A stretch of DNA of 35,012 nt from Bordetella parapertussis. GTDB lineage: Bacteria; Pseudomonadota; Gammaproteobacteria; Burkholderiales; Burkholderiaceae_C. Under the pieces are notes generated by a model. The model ran no database searches, was not told the DNA's origin, and worked only from the letters and a program-made list of their open reading frames with translations. Numbering within the stretch: position 1 is the first letter of the stretch; each line of letters opens with the position of its first letter. The translations under genes were made by a program, and so were the position numbers. Below, one piece after another: positions 1-6,957 of this stretch. The stretch is taken from positions 1-35,012 of the forward strand of contig CAMCES010000017.1 of the NCBI GenBank assembly GCA_945873925.1, given 5' to 3'.

Positions 1-620
1 ACACGTTCACTAATCCAACCACGCTGTATTGCAGTTGTGCACACACGATTAAATGCACTTGCAAAGTTCATTAGCGTGCTTGATTTAGGTTTGCGTTGCA
101 TTTTGTTGTTACGCCAACGCTCAAACTCTGCAATGTTGTCGTGTTTTATGTTTTGCAGATGACGTTCGCCGAAAAATGGCACAAAGTAGCGTTCAATAAT
201 GCTGATGTAATCAACATAAATCTTTTTACCTGTGCCTGCAGTCAAGTCACGTTGCAATTCTTCTACAGTTATGCGTGCAATTTCTGCAAATGTCTTCTGC
301 ACTGGTGCAAGTCCAAGCCGTTCTCTGTAGCGTGCTTCGTCATACAAGTCGCACGCAATCTGTTGTGCGTACTCCAATGCTGTTTTGCGTGTGCTTACAC
401 GTACCCACGCACCGTTAAACAGTCTGTATCTGCATTGCCACACGCGACTGCGTGCACGTTTGTATAAAACAACCTCTCCGTCACGCAAATAATGCAATGT
501 TTCTTGTGCTGGCTGTTGCAAGTAGTCTGCAATTGCAACAATTTTGCGTTGTGCACTTGCAATTGCAGTTGTGTCGTGCAGACTGCGTGCAAATGGATAC
601 GTTAATTGTGTTTGTTTCAC
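1..620 (-). CDS. Tyrosine recombinase (phage-type integrase), N-terminal part, cut by window edge
   Basis: An open minus-strand frame runs from a stop at about 699-701 to the window edge, so the C-terminus lies outside. From the GTG at 618-620 it gives 206 residues. Residues 50-100 resemble the arm-binding start of island and phage integrases (VWQCRYRLFNG, then an STRKTA.EYA helix). Residues 108-206 resemble a SAM-like core-binding domain (TFAEIA, YFVPFFGERHLQNI, FERWRNN, ASAFNRVC, QRGWI). The catalytic R-H-R-Y domain is not visible. The start is uncertain: TTG at 681-683 is also in frame, there is no ATG and no clear ribosome-binding site. It lies just downstream of tRNA-Cys on the same strand, the usual position for an element that recombines into a tRNA 3' end. 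Alanine codons are nearly all GCA (19 of 21 by my count), unlike the neighbouring genes, which suggests horizontal transfer. The integrase family is fairly sure; activity cannot be judged. Confidence 0.8.
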   Translation of the reverse strand, partial: MKQTQLTYPFARSLHDTTAIASAQRKIVAIADYLQQPAQETLHYLRDGEVVLYKRARSRVWQCRYRLFNGAWVRVSTRKTALEYAQQIACDLYDEARYRERLGLAPVQKTFAEIARITVEELQRDLTAGTGKKIYVDYISIIERYFVPFFGERHLQNIKHDNIAEFERWRNNKMQRKPKSSTLMNFASAFNRVCTTAIQRGWISER

Positions 621-743
621 AGCATTTGCACATGGTGTTGGAAACTGCGTGCAACGTGCACAACGTGTTTGCAAGTTAAACAACGTGCCGCATATGTTTT
701 ACGCGGTGTAAAGTGTGTAGCGAGTGTGCAAAGATGTGCTGAC

Positions 744-782
744 GAAAAAAAACGCATCACTGAATTAACAATGATGCGTTTT
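744..782 (-). terminator. Rho-independent terminator after tRNA-Gly/tRNA-Cys
   Basis: On the minus strand the arms 772-780 and 751-759 are perfectly complementary over 9 bp (AACGCATCA/TGATGCGTT), extendable by two A-T pairs, with a 12-nt loop, and are followed by a run of eight T. It would end the transcript carrying tRNA-Gly and tRNA-Cys. It also separates these host RNAs from the integrase gene. Confidence 0.8.
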
Positions 783-785
783 GAA

Positions 786-859
786 TGGAGGCGCGGGCCG
801 GAGTCGAACCGACCTACACGGATTTGCAATCCGGTGCATAACCGCTTTGCTACCGCGCC
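786..859 (-). tRNA. tRNA-Cys (GCA anticodon)
   Basis: The minus strand folds as a full cloverleaf. The acceptor arms are GGCGCGG (853-859) and CCGCGCC (790-796). The anticodon loop reads TTGCAAA with anticodon GCA, the T arm contains GGTTCGACTCC, and discriminator T plus encoded CCA follow at 786-789. It lies 42 nt downstream of tRNA-Gly in the same orientation. Its 3' end is the likely attachment site for the element whose integrase lies at 1-620. Confidence 0.96.
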
Positions 860-901
860 TTGAAACGAGAAAAAAGGGAAGCAATGCTTCCCTTTTGAAA
901 T

Positions 902-977
902 TGGAGCGGGAGACGAGGCTCGAACTCGCGACCTCAACCTTGGCAAGGTTGCGCTCTACCAACTGAGCTACTCCCGC
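902..977 (-). tRNA. tRNA-Gly (GCC anticodon)
   Basis: Full cloverleaf on the minus strand: acceptor GCGGGAG, D arm AGCTCAGTTGGTAGAGC, anticodon loop with GCC, T arm GAGTTCGAGCCTC, discriminator A with encoded CCA at 902-904. It lies downstream of lon and upstream of tRNA-Cys. The two are probably transcribed together and separated by processing. Confidence 0.97.
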
Positions 978-988
978 ATGAGGGCCGA

Positions 989-1016
989 AGTATAGCCCAA
1001 AAATTTGACGGTTTGT
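989..1016 (-). promoter_or_regulatory. Likely promoter for the tRNA-Gly/tRNA-Cys transcript
   Basis: In the short gap between lon and tRNA-Gly the minus strand carries TATACT (989-994), a good -10 box, followed by a GC-rich stretch (CGGCCC) of the kind found at growth-rate-controlled stable RNA promoters. The -35 match is poor (AACAAA-like, around 1012-1017). Start would fall near position 982, a few bases before the mature tRNA-Gly. Confidence 0.5.
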
Positions 1017-1028
1017 TTGCCCGGCGCC

Positions 1029-3446
1029 TCAATGTTTCACGGGCGCTGTCTCTGTGACTGTCGGTGCACTGGCCGCTGCCACCACCGGTTCTTCGTCCGC
1101 CAAAGGTGTGGGCATGCGCACCAAGGAAATTTCCAAGACCTTGTCGAGCCAACGCACCGGGACAATGTCCAAGTTGGCTTTGACGTTGTCAGGGATTTCT
1201 TGCAAGTCCTTGATGTTTTCCTCAGGAATCAAGACGGTTTTGATGCCGCCTCGCAAAGCCGCCAGCAGTTTTTCTTTCAAACCGCCAATGGCCGTGACCT
1301 CACCACGCAAGGTGATTTCACCGGTCATGGCCACATCGCTGCGCACAGGAATACCTGTGAGGGCAGACACCATCGCTAAGGTCATGGCGGCACCTGCGCT
1401 GGGACCGTCTTTTGGGGTTGCACCATCTGGCACGTGAACATGGATGTCCGATTTTTCGAGGGCCTCAGGACGGATGCCAAGTGAATGGGCGCGGCTGCGA
1501 ACCACCGTGCGGGCAGCCTCTACCGATTCCTTCATGACATCGCCCAAAGAACCTGTACGGATGATGTTGCCTTTGCCAGGCATGAGCGCGGCTTCGATGG
1601 TGAGTAAATCGCCACCCACCTCGGTCCATGCCAAGCCAACGACTTGGCCAACTTGGTTTTCTTGTTCTGCGCGGCCATAGGTGTACTTGCGCACACTGAG
1701 GTAGTCGTTGAGGTTGTCAGCGTTGACTTTCACCAAAGGCGTGAGTGACTTCAACAACAAGGCCTTGACCACTTTGCGGCAGATCTTGGAGATCTCGCGC
1801 TCGAGCGACCGCACACCGGCTTCACGGGTGTAGTAGCGCACGATGTCACGCACCGCTGACTCTTCGATCAGCAACTCTTCTTCCTTGATGCCGTTGTTTT
1901 TCAACTGCTTGGGAATCAAGTAGCGCAACGCGATGTTGATTTTTTCGTCTTCTGTATAGCCCGCCAAACGAATGACTTCCATGCGGTCAAGCAAGGCCGG
2001 CGGGATGTTCATGGAGTTTGAAGTCGCCACAAACATGACGTCGCTCAAATCAAAATCCACCTCGGCATAGTGGTCGTTGAATGTGTTGTTTTGCTCTGGG
2101 TCAAGCACCTCAAGCAATGCGCTGGAGGGGTCACCACGGAAATCAGCTCCGAGCTTGTCGATCTCATCCAACAAGAACAAGGGATTGCGGGTGTTGACCT
2201 TGGTCAGGTTTTGCAACACTTTGCCGGGTAATGCGCCGATGTAGGTGCGACGGTGACCGCGAATTTCGGCTTCGTCACGCATGCCCCCCAGCGCCATGCG
2301 CACGTACTTGCGGCCAGTGGCCTTGGCGATGGATTGACCCAAGGAGGTCTTGCCTACCCCGGGTGGGCCCACCAAACACAGGATGGGTGCTTTGACCTTG
2401 TCTACGCGTTGTTGCACCGCCAAATATTCCAGGATGCGGTCCTTGACCTTTTCCAAGCCGAAATGGTCTTCATTCAAAACAGTTTCAGCGTTGACCAAAT
2501 CATGTTTGATCTTGGTTTTTTTGCTCCAGGGCAAATTCACCATGACGTCGATGTAATTGCGCACCACGGTGGCCTCTGCCGACATCGGCGACATGAGTTT
2601 GAGCTTTTTGAGCTCACCTTCGGTTTTCTTGCGGGCCTCGGCAGACATGCGGGCAGCTTTGATCTTTTTCTCAATCTCCTCAATGTCTGCGCCCTCTTCG
2701 CCCTCACCCAATTCTTTTTGGATGGCCTTGACCTGCTCGTTCAAATAGAAGTCGCGCTGGTTCTTTTCCATCTGGCGCTTGACACGGCCACGGATGCGTT
2801 TGTCCACATTCAGAATGTCGACTTCGCGTTCAAGCTGCGTGAACAGGTTTTCCAACCGCTCCTTGACCTGCGGCAAATCCAGCACGGCTTGTTTGTTTTC
2901 CAACTTGAGCGGCAGGTGCGCTGCGATGGTGTCGGCCAAACGGCCTGGGTCGTCAATGCTGGCGATCGAGGTGAGGATCTCAGGCGGGATTTTTTTATTC
3001 AGCTTCACATACTGGTCAAACTGCTGCATGACCGCGCGGCGCAGCGCTTCCAACTCGGTGTCTTGCTCGCTGGCATCTGGTAACTGAACTGGCGTGAGGT
3101 TGCAGCTGAAGTGCAAGGGGCCGTCTTCGATGTGGTTGACCACCGCACGCTGCTGGCCTTCGACCAAGACCTTGACCGTGCCATCTGGCAGTTTGAGCAT
3201 TTGCAAAATCGTGGAAACACAACCCACCTCGAACATGTCGGTGACCGCAGGCTCGTCTTTGGCTGCGGCTTTTTGCGCCACCAACATGATCGTGCGGTCA
3301 GCGCTCATGGCAGTCTCCAGCGCTTTGATGCTTTTGGGACGACCGACGAACAGGGGGATCACCATGTGCGGAAACACCACCACATCGCGCAGTGGCAACA
3401 GTGGCAGGTCTATCGGGCTTGATGGCAAGGGGGTTTGTCCTGACAT
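1029..3446 (-). CDS. lon: ATP-dependent protease Lon
   Basis: Cytoplasmic AAA+ serine protease that degrades misfolded and short-lived regulatory proteins. About 805 residues, normal for LonA. The N-terminal substrate-binding domain begins with LPLLPLRDVVVFPHMVIPL. Walker A GPPGVGKT lies near residues 360-367 and Walker B with LFLLDEIDK follows. The C-terminal protease domain has the catalytic serine in DGPSAG (near 690) and the lysine in GGLKEKLLAALRGG, the Ser-Lys dyad. I chose ATG at 3446 (MSGQTP); a TTG two codons upstream is possible. The ribosome-binding site is weak (GGA 11 nt before). The gene follows clpX on the same strand but is separated by a strong terminator, so it probably has its own promoter, which I could not locate. 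All key residues are present. Confidence 0.98.
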   Translation of the reverse strand: MSGQTPLPSSPIDLPLLPLRDVVVFPHMVIPLFVGRPKSIKALETAMSADRTIMLVAQKAAAKDEPAVTDMFEVGCVSTILQMLKLPDGTVKVLVEGQQRAVVNHIEDGPLHFSCNLTPVQLPDASEQDTELEALRRAVMQQFDQYVKLNKKIPPEILTSIASIDDPGRLADTIAAHLPLKLENKQAVLDLPQVKERLENLFTQLEREVDILNVDKRIRGRVKRQMEKNQRDFYLNEQVKAIQKELGEGEEGADIEEIEKKIKAARMSAEARKKTEGELKKLKLMSPMSAEATVVRNYIDVMVNLPWSKKTKIKHDLVNAETVLNEDHFGLEKVKDRILEYLAVQQRVDKVKAPILCLVGPPGVGKTSLGQSIAKATGRKYVRMALGGMRDEAEIRGHRRTYIGALPGKVLQNLTKVNTRNPLFLLDEIDKLGADFRGDPSSALLEVLDPEQNNTFNDHYAEVDFDLSDVMFVATSNSMNIPPALLDRMEVIRLAGYTEDEKINIALRYLIPKQLKNNGIKEEELLIEESAVRDIVRYYTREAGVRSLEREISKICRKVVKALLLKSLTPLVKVNADNLNDYLSVRKYTYGRAEQENQVGQVVGLAWTEVGGDLLTIEAALMPGKGNIIRTGSLGDVMKESVEAARTVVRSRAHSLGIRPEALEKSDIHVHVPDGATPKDGPSAGAAMTLAMVSALTGIPVRSDVAMTGEITLRGEVTAIGGLKEKLLAALRGGIKTVLIPEENIKDLQEIPDNVKANLDIVPVRWLDKVLEISLVRMPTPLADEEPVVAAASAPTVTETAPVKH

Positions 3447-3464
3447 GGTCAAACATCCAATCTG

Positions 3465-3488
3465 AAAAAAAGGGCGGCAATGCCACCC
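3465..3488 (-). terminator. Rho-independent terminator between clpX and lon
   Basis: On the minus strand a 7-bp stem (GGGTGGC with GCCGCCC, one G-T pair, loop ATT) is followed directly by seven T. It lies 12 nt after the clpX stop and its T run ends only 18 nt before the lon ATG. It should end most clpP-clpX transcripts. Confidence 0.8.
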
Positions 3489-3500
3489 TAAGGGAGGGAA

Positions 3501-4763
3501 TCAGGCTTTTTTAGCAGCCTCACGGTAAACCAACAACGGGGGCTTGTTTTCTTCGACGGTGGACTCTTCCACCACCACTTTTTCCACATTGCTGCTGTTG
3601 GGCAAATCGAACATGGTGTCAATCAGCGCTTGTTCAAGGATGGAGCGCAAACCGCGGGCCCCTGTTTTGCGGTCCAAGGCTTTTTTGGCAATCGCTTTGA
3701 GTGCGGAGGGGCGGATTTCAAGCTCAACGCCTTCCATGGCAAACAGCTTGCCGTATTGCTTGGTCAAGGCGTTTTTAGGCTCCGTTAGGATTTGTACCAG
3801 GGCTTCCTCGGTCAGTTCATTCAAGGTGGCCACGACCGGCAAACGACCCACCAACTCGGGGATCAGGCCAAACTTGATCAGGTCTTCAGGCTCAACCTGG
3901 CCAAACATTTCAGTCAGACTGCGTTCTTGTTTGGTTTTGACCACGGCACTGAAACCGATGCCCGAGCGTTCAGTGCGGTTTTCAATGACTTTTTCCAAGC
4001 CAGCAAACGCGCCGCCGCAAATGAACAAAATATTGGTGGTGTCGACCTGCAAAAAATCTTGGTTGGGGTGCTTGCGTCCACCTTGGGGCGGAACGCTGGC
4101 CATGGTGCCTTCAATCAGCTTGAGCAAAGCCTGTTGCACACCCTCGCCTGACACATCTCGGGTAATGGATGGGTTGTCTGATTTGCGGGAAATTTTGTCG
4201 ATCTCATCGATGTAAACAATGCCCCGCTGGGCACGCTCGACATCGTAATTGCAGTTTTGAAGCAATTTTTGAATGATGTTTTCCACATCTTCACCCACAT
4301 AACCTGCTTCGGTCAGGGTGGTTGCATCAGACATCACAAAGGGCACATCGAGCATGCGCGCCAAGGTTTGCGCCAGCAAAGTTTTGCCAGAGCCGGTCGG
4401 GCCGATCAATAGGATATTGCTCTTAGACAGCTCAACATCGTCTTTTTTGGCGTCCAGTTTGTGTTGCAACCGCTTGTAATGGTTGTACACAGCCACAGAC
4501 AAAGAGCGTTTGGCAGGCTCTTGACCGATAACGTAGTTGTCGAGATTGGTTTTGATTTCCAGGGGTGTGGGCAGCTCGCCACGGCCTTCGCGCAAGGCGG
4601 TGGCGGGCAGTTCATCGCGAATGATGTCATTGCACAAGTCGATGCATTCATCGCAGATAAAGACAGAGGGTCCAGCAATCAGTTTTTTGACCTCGTGCTG
4701 GCTTTTGCCGCAAAAAGAGCAATACAGCGTTTTTTCGCTGGAATTTCCTTTTTTTTCTGCCAT
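3501..4763 (-). CDS. clpX: ClpX, ATP-dependent unfoldase of the ClpXP protease
   Basis: Hexameric AAA+ unfoldase that recognises tagged substrates and threads them into ClpP. 420 residues, typical length. The N-terminal zinc-binding domain has cysteines at 15, 18, 37 and 40 (CSFC and CDEC). Walker A GPTGSGKT is at 121-128 and Walker B VYIDEIDK near 183-190. The IGF loop that docks onto ClpP is at 269-271, so this is a genuine ClpP partner. It lies 23 nt downstream of clpP on the same strand and is surely cotranscribed with it. A GAGGT element precedes the ATG. A terminator follows the stop codon. Confidence 0.98.
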   Translation of the reverse strand: MAEKKGNSSEKTLYCSFCGKSQHEVKKLIAGPSVFICDECIDLCNDIIRDELPATALREGRGELPTPLEIKTNLDNYVIGQEPAKRSLSVAVYNHYKRLQHKLDAKKDDVELSKSNILLIGPTGSGKTLLAQTLARMLDVPFVMSDATTLTEAGYVGEDVENIIQKLLQNCNYDVERAQRGIVYIDEIDKISRKSDNPSITRDVSGEGVQQALLKLIEGTMASVPPQGGRKHPNQDFLQVDTTNILFICGGAFAGLEKVIENRTERSGIGFSAVVKTKQERSLTEMFGQVEPEDLIKFGLIPELVGRLPVVATLNELTEEALVQILTEPKNALTKQYGKLFAMEGVELEIRPSALKAIAKKALDRKTGARGLRSILEQALIDTMFDLPNSSNVEKVVVEESTVEENKPPLLVYREAAKKA

Positions 4764-4786
4764 GCCGTGGTTTACCTCGAAGTGGA

Positions 4787-5395
4787 TCAGGGACGCTTGG
4801 ATATTACATCGTCCACCAGTCCGTAAGCTTTAGCCTCCTCAGCGGTCAGGTAATAGTCGCGTTCGGTATCGACTTCGATGCGTGAAAGTGGCTGGCCGGT
4901 GTTTTCCGCCAACATCTGGTTCAAACGTTCACGGGTTTTCAAGATTTCACGCGCCGCGATTTCGATTTCCGTGGCCTGGCCCTGGGTGCCGCCCAAGGGT
5001 TGGTGAATCATCACCTTGGAATTGGGCAGGGAAAACCGCTTGCCCTTGGCACCTGCAGCCAACAAGAATGCGCCCATGCTGGCAGCCATACCGGTGCACA
5101 GGGTGGACACCTGGGGCTTGATGAAATGCATGGTGTCGTAAATCGCCATGCCCGCGCTGACCGATCCGCCTGGTGAGTTGATATAGAGCGAGATGTCCTT
5201 GTCGGGGTTTTCGCTTTCCAAAAACAAGAGTTGAGCCACCACCAAATTGGCGGTGTGGTCGTTGACCGGGCCGACCAAAAAGATGACGCGCTCTCTGAGA
5301 AGACGGGAATAAATATCATAGGCGCGCTCGCCGCGACCGCTTGTTTCAATCACAACTGGGACCATGCCCAGTCCTTGGATGTCCATTGCACTCAT
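4787..5395 (-). CDS. clpP: ClpP, proteolytic subunit of ClpXP
   Basis: Serine peptidase forming the 14-subunit barrel that degrades substrates delivered by ClpX. 202 residues. The catalytic triad is complete: Ser106 in GMAASMG, His131 in MIHQPLGG and Asp180 in ERDYYL. SPGGSV near 74-79 forms the oxyanion region. A short N-terminal extension (about 10-15 residues) may be removed by autoprocessing, as in other ClpPs. GGAGAAAAC before the ATG is a good ribosome-binding site. It sits 25 nt after tig and 23 nt before clpX on the same strand. Confidence 0.98.
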   Translation of the reverse strand: MSAMDIQGLGMVPVVIETSGRGERAYDIYSRLLRERVIFLVGPVNDHTANLVVAQLLFLESENPDKDISLYINSPGGSVSAGMAIYDTMHFIKPQVSTLCTGMAASMGAFLLAAGAKGKRFSLPNSKVMIHQPLGGTQGQATEIEIAAREILKTRERLNQMLAENTGQPLSRIEVDTERDYYLTAEEAKAYGLVDDVISKRP

Positions 5396-5420
5396 GCGTT
5401 TTCTCCAGTGGGGGTTGGGC

Positions 5421-6731
5421 TCATGCTTGGCCCATCAATTCGTCGAAGTTGATGTGATTGTCCTTGACCTTGACCAAGGAGAGCACATGGTTGGTCACGT
5501 TGTTTTCAATCACAATGGCCTCGACCTCCGCCATGCGGCGGTTGTCGCTGTAGTACCAACGCACGACTTCAGAGGGTTTTTCGTAGCTGGCAGCCAACTC
5601 CTCCACATGGGCTTTGATTTGGTCAGGGGTGGCTTGCAGGTTGTGCATGCGCACCACCTCTGACACCACCAGACCCATGCGCACACGGCGCTCAGCTTGT
5701 GGGCGGAACACATCATCGGGGATGGGCGCTTTGTCAGCGTCTTTGATGCCGCGCTGCTTGAGCTCTTCACGCGCACCCTCGGACATCCGGTCAAGCTCGG
5801 ACTGAACGATGGACTTGGGCAGGTCGAGTTCGGCATTGGCCACCAATGCTTCCAGCGCAGCTTGTTTGTTGCGGCCCAGCAAGCGGAATTTGACTTCGCG
5901 CTCAAGGTTGTTGCGGATGTCGGTGCGCAAGCCAGTGACCGTGGCATCAGGCACACCCAAAGACTTGCAGAGCTCCTCGGTCAACTCGGGCAAATGGGCG
6001 GATTCGAGCTTTTTCAGGGTGACCATGAAGTCGGCGGTTTTGCCCGCCACTTCGCGGCCTTGGTAGTCTTCAGGGAAGGTCAAGGGAAAGGTTTTGCTCT
6101 CGCCTGACTTCATGCCCAAGGCGGCCTCTTCGAATGCTTTGAGCATCTGACCTTCACCGATGATGAATTGGAAGTCATCGGCGCGGCCGCCGTCAAAAGG
6201 CTCGCCATCGATCTTGCCCAAAAAGTCAATCGTCACGCGGTCGCCATCGGCAGCAGCCGATTCCAGCGAACGCTGGGCAAAGCTGCGCCGCTGCTTGCGC
6301 AGGATGTCGATGGTTTTGTTGATGGCATCTTCAGTCACATCAGTGGTGACGCGCTGAATTTCGACCTGGCTCAGGTCCTTGATGGTGACTTCTGGGTAGA
6401 CCTCGAAAATGGCATCAAAGGCCATTTCGGTTTCAGAGGGCTGGTCTTTTTCGTTGATACGGGGTTGACCGGCGACACGCAACTTGGCTTCGGCAGCGGC
6501 TTGGCTGAAAGCCTCCCCCACTTTGTCGTTCATCACCTCGTAATGGACCGAGTAACCATAGCGTTGCGCCACGATGTTCATCGGCACTTTGCCTGGCCGA
6601 AAGCCATCGACTTTGACTTGGCGAGCCAAGCGTTTTAAGCGGGTATTGACCTCTTTTTGAATCACGGAGGTGGGCAAAGTCAAGGTGATTTTGCGTTCTA
6701 ACTTTTCGAGGGTTTCAACATTCACGGCCAT
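5421..6731 (-). CDS. tig: Trigger factor, ribosome-associated chaperone and peptidyl-prolyl isomerase
   Basis: Binds uL23 at the ribosome exit and shelters nascent chains. 436 residues, normal length. The ribosome-docking loop is GFRPGKVP at residues 43-50; the Lys of the E. coli FRK motif is Pro here. A central FKBP-like domain follows (DRVTIDFLGKIDGEPFDGG, then GMKSGESKTFPLTFPEDY), then a helical C-terminal chaperone domain. First protein gene after tRNA-Leu and cotranscribed with clpP. The tig-clpP-clpX-lon order is standard in beta- and gammaproteobacteria. Nothing unusual. Confidence 0.97.
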   Translation of the reverse strand: MAVNVETLEKLERKITLTLPTSVIQKEVNTRLKRLARQVKVDGFRPGKVPMNIVAQRYGYSVHYEVMNDKVGEAFSQAAAEAKLRVAGQPRINEKDQPSETEMAFDAIFEVYPEVTIKDLSQVEIQRVTTDVTEDAINKTIDILRKQRRSFAQRSLESAAADGDRVTIDFLGKIDGEPFDGGRADDFQFIIGEGQMLKAFEEAALGMKSGESKTFPLTFPEDYQGREVAGKTADFMVTLKKLESAHLPELTEELCKSLGVPDATVTGLRTDIRNNLEREVKFRLLGRNKQAALEALVANAELDLPKSIVQSELDRMSEGAREELKQRGIKDADKAPIPDDVFRPQAERRVRMGLVVSEVVRMHNLQATPDQIKAHVEELAASYEKPSEVVRWYYSDNRRMAEVEAIVIENNVTNHVLSLVKVKDNHINFDELMGQA

Positions 6732-6778
6732 CAGGCTTCTCCAAAATAATATTTCTGCGCATGGGCTGCGTGGGCCAG

Positions 6779-6865
6779 TGGTGCGCGGGGGGGGACTCGA
6801 ACCCCCACACCATTGCTGGCGTCAGGACCTAAACCTGGTGCGTCTACCAATTTCGCCACCCGCGC
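6779..6865 (-). tRNA. tRNA-Leu (UAG anticodon)
   Basis: Minus-strand class II tRNA with a long variable arm. Acceptor arms are GCGCGGG (6859-6865) and CCCGCGC (6783-6789). The D arm contains GGCGAAATTGGTAGACGC, the anticodon loop TTTAGGT gives UAG, the T arm contains GGGGGTTCGAGTCCCCC, and A plus encoded CCA end the molecule. It lies 47 nt upstream of tig on the same strand with no terminator between. It may be cut from a common precursor. Confidence 0.96.
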
Positions 6866-6872
6866 GTGATTG

Positions 6873-6909
6873 AAAAAAGCAAAGGGCAGTCTGCGTGAAC
6901 AGACCGCCC
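6873..6909 (-). terminator. Rho-independent terminator after the RND efflux operon
   Basis: On the minus strand a 10-bp stem (GGGCGGTCTG with CAGACTGCCC, one G-T pair) with a 6-nt loop is followed by TTTGCTTTTTT. It lies about 50 nt after the pump stop codon and ends only 8 nt before mature tRNA-Leu. Confidence 0.8.
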
Positions 6910-6957
6910 ATCGAAAATCGGTCAGTTGTAAATTCTACCTGCCTTGCCCGTCTCGAT

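Noticed and set aside
96..467. 123-codon plus-strand frame at the window start
   Set aside because: Antisense to the integrase frame, Cys-rich composition produced by the TGCA bias, no domain.
1..720. Dense TGCA/GTGCAA words taken as a repeat array or CRISPR
   Set aside because: The words are short, irregularly spaced and lie within a continuous integrase reading frame; no repeat-spacer periodicity.
2253..3083. 276-codon open frame on the plus strand
   Set aside because: Antisense to lon, no domain or ribosome-binding site.
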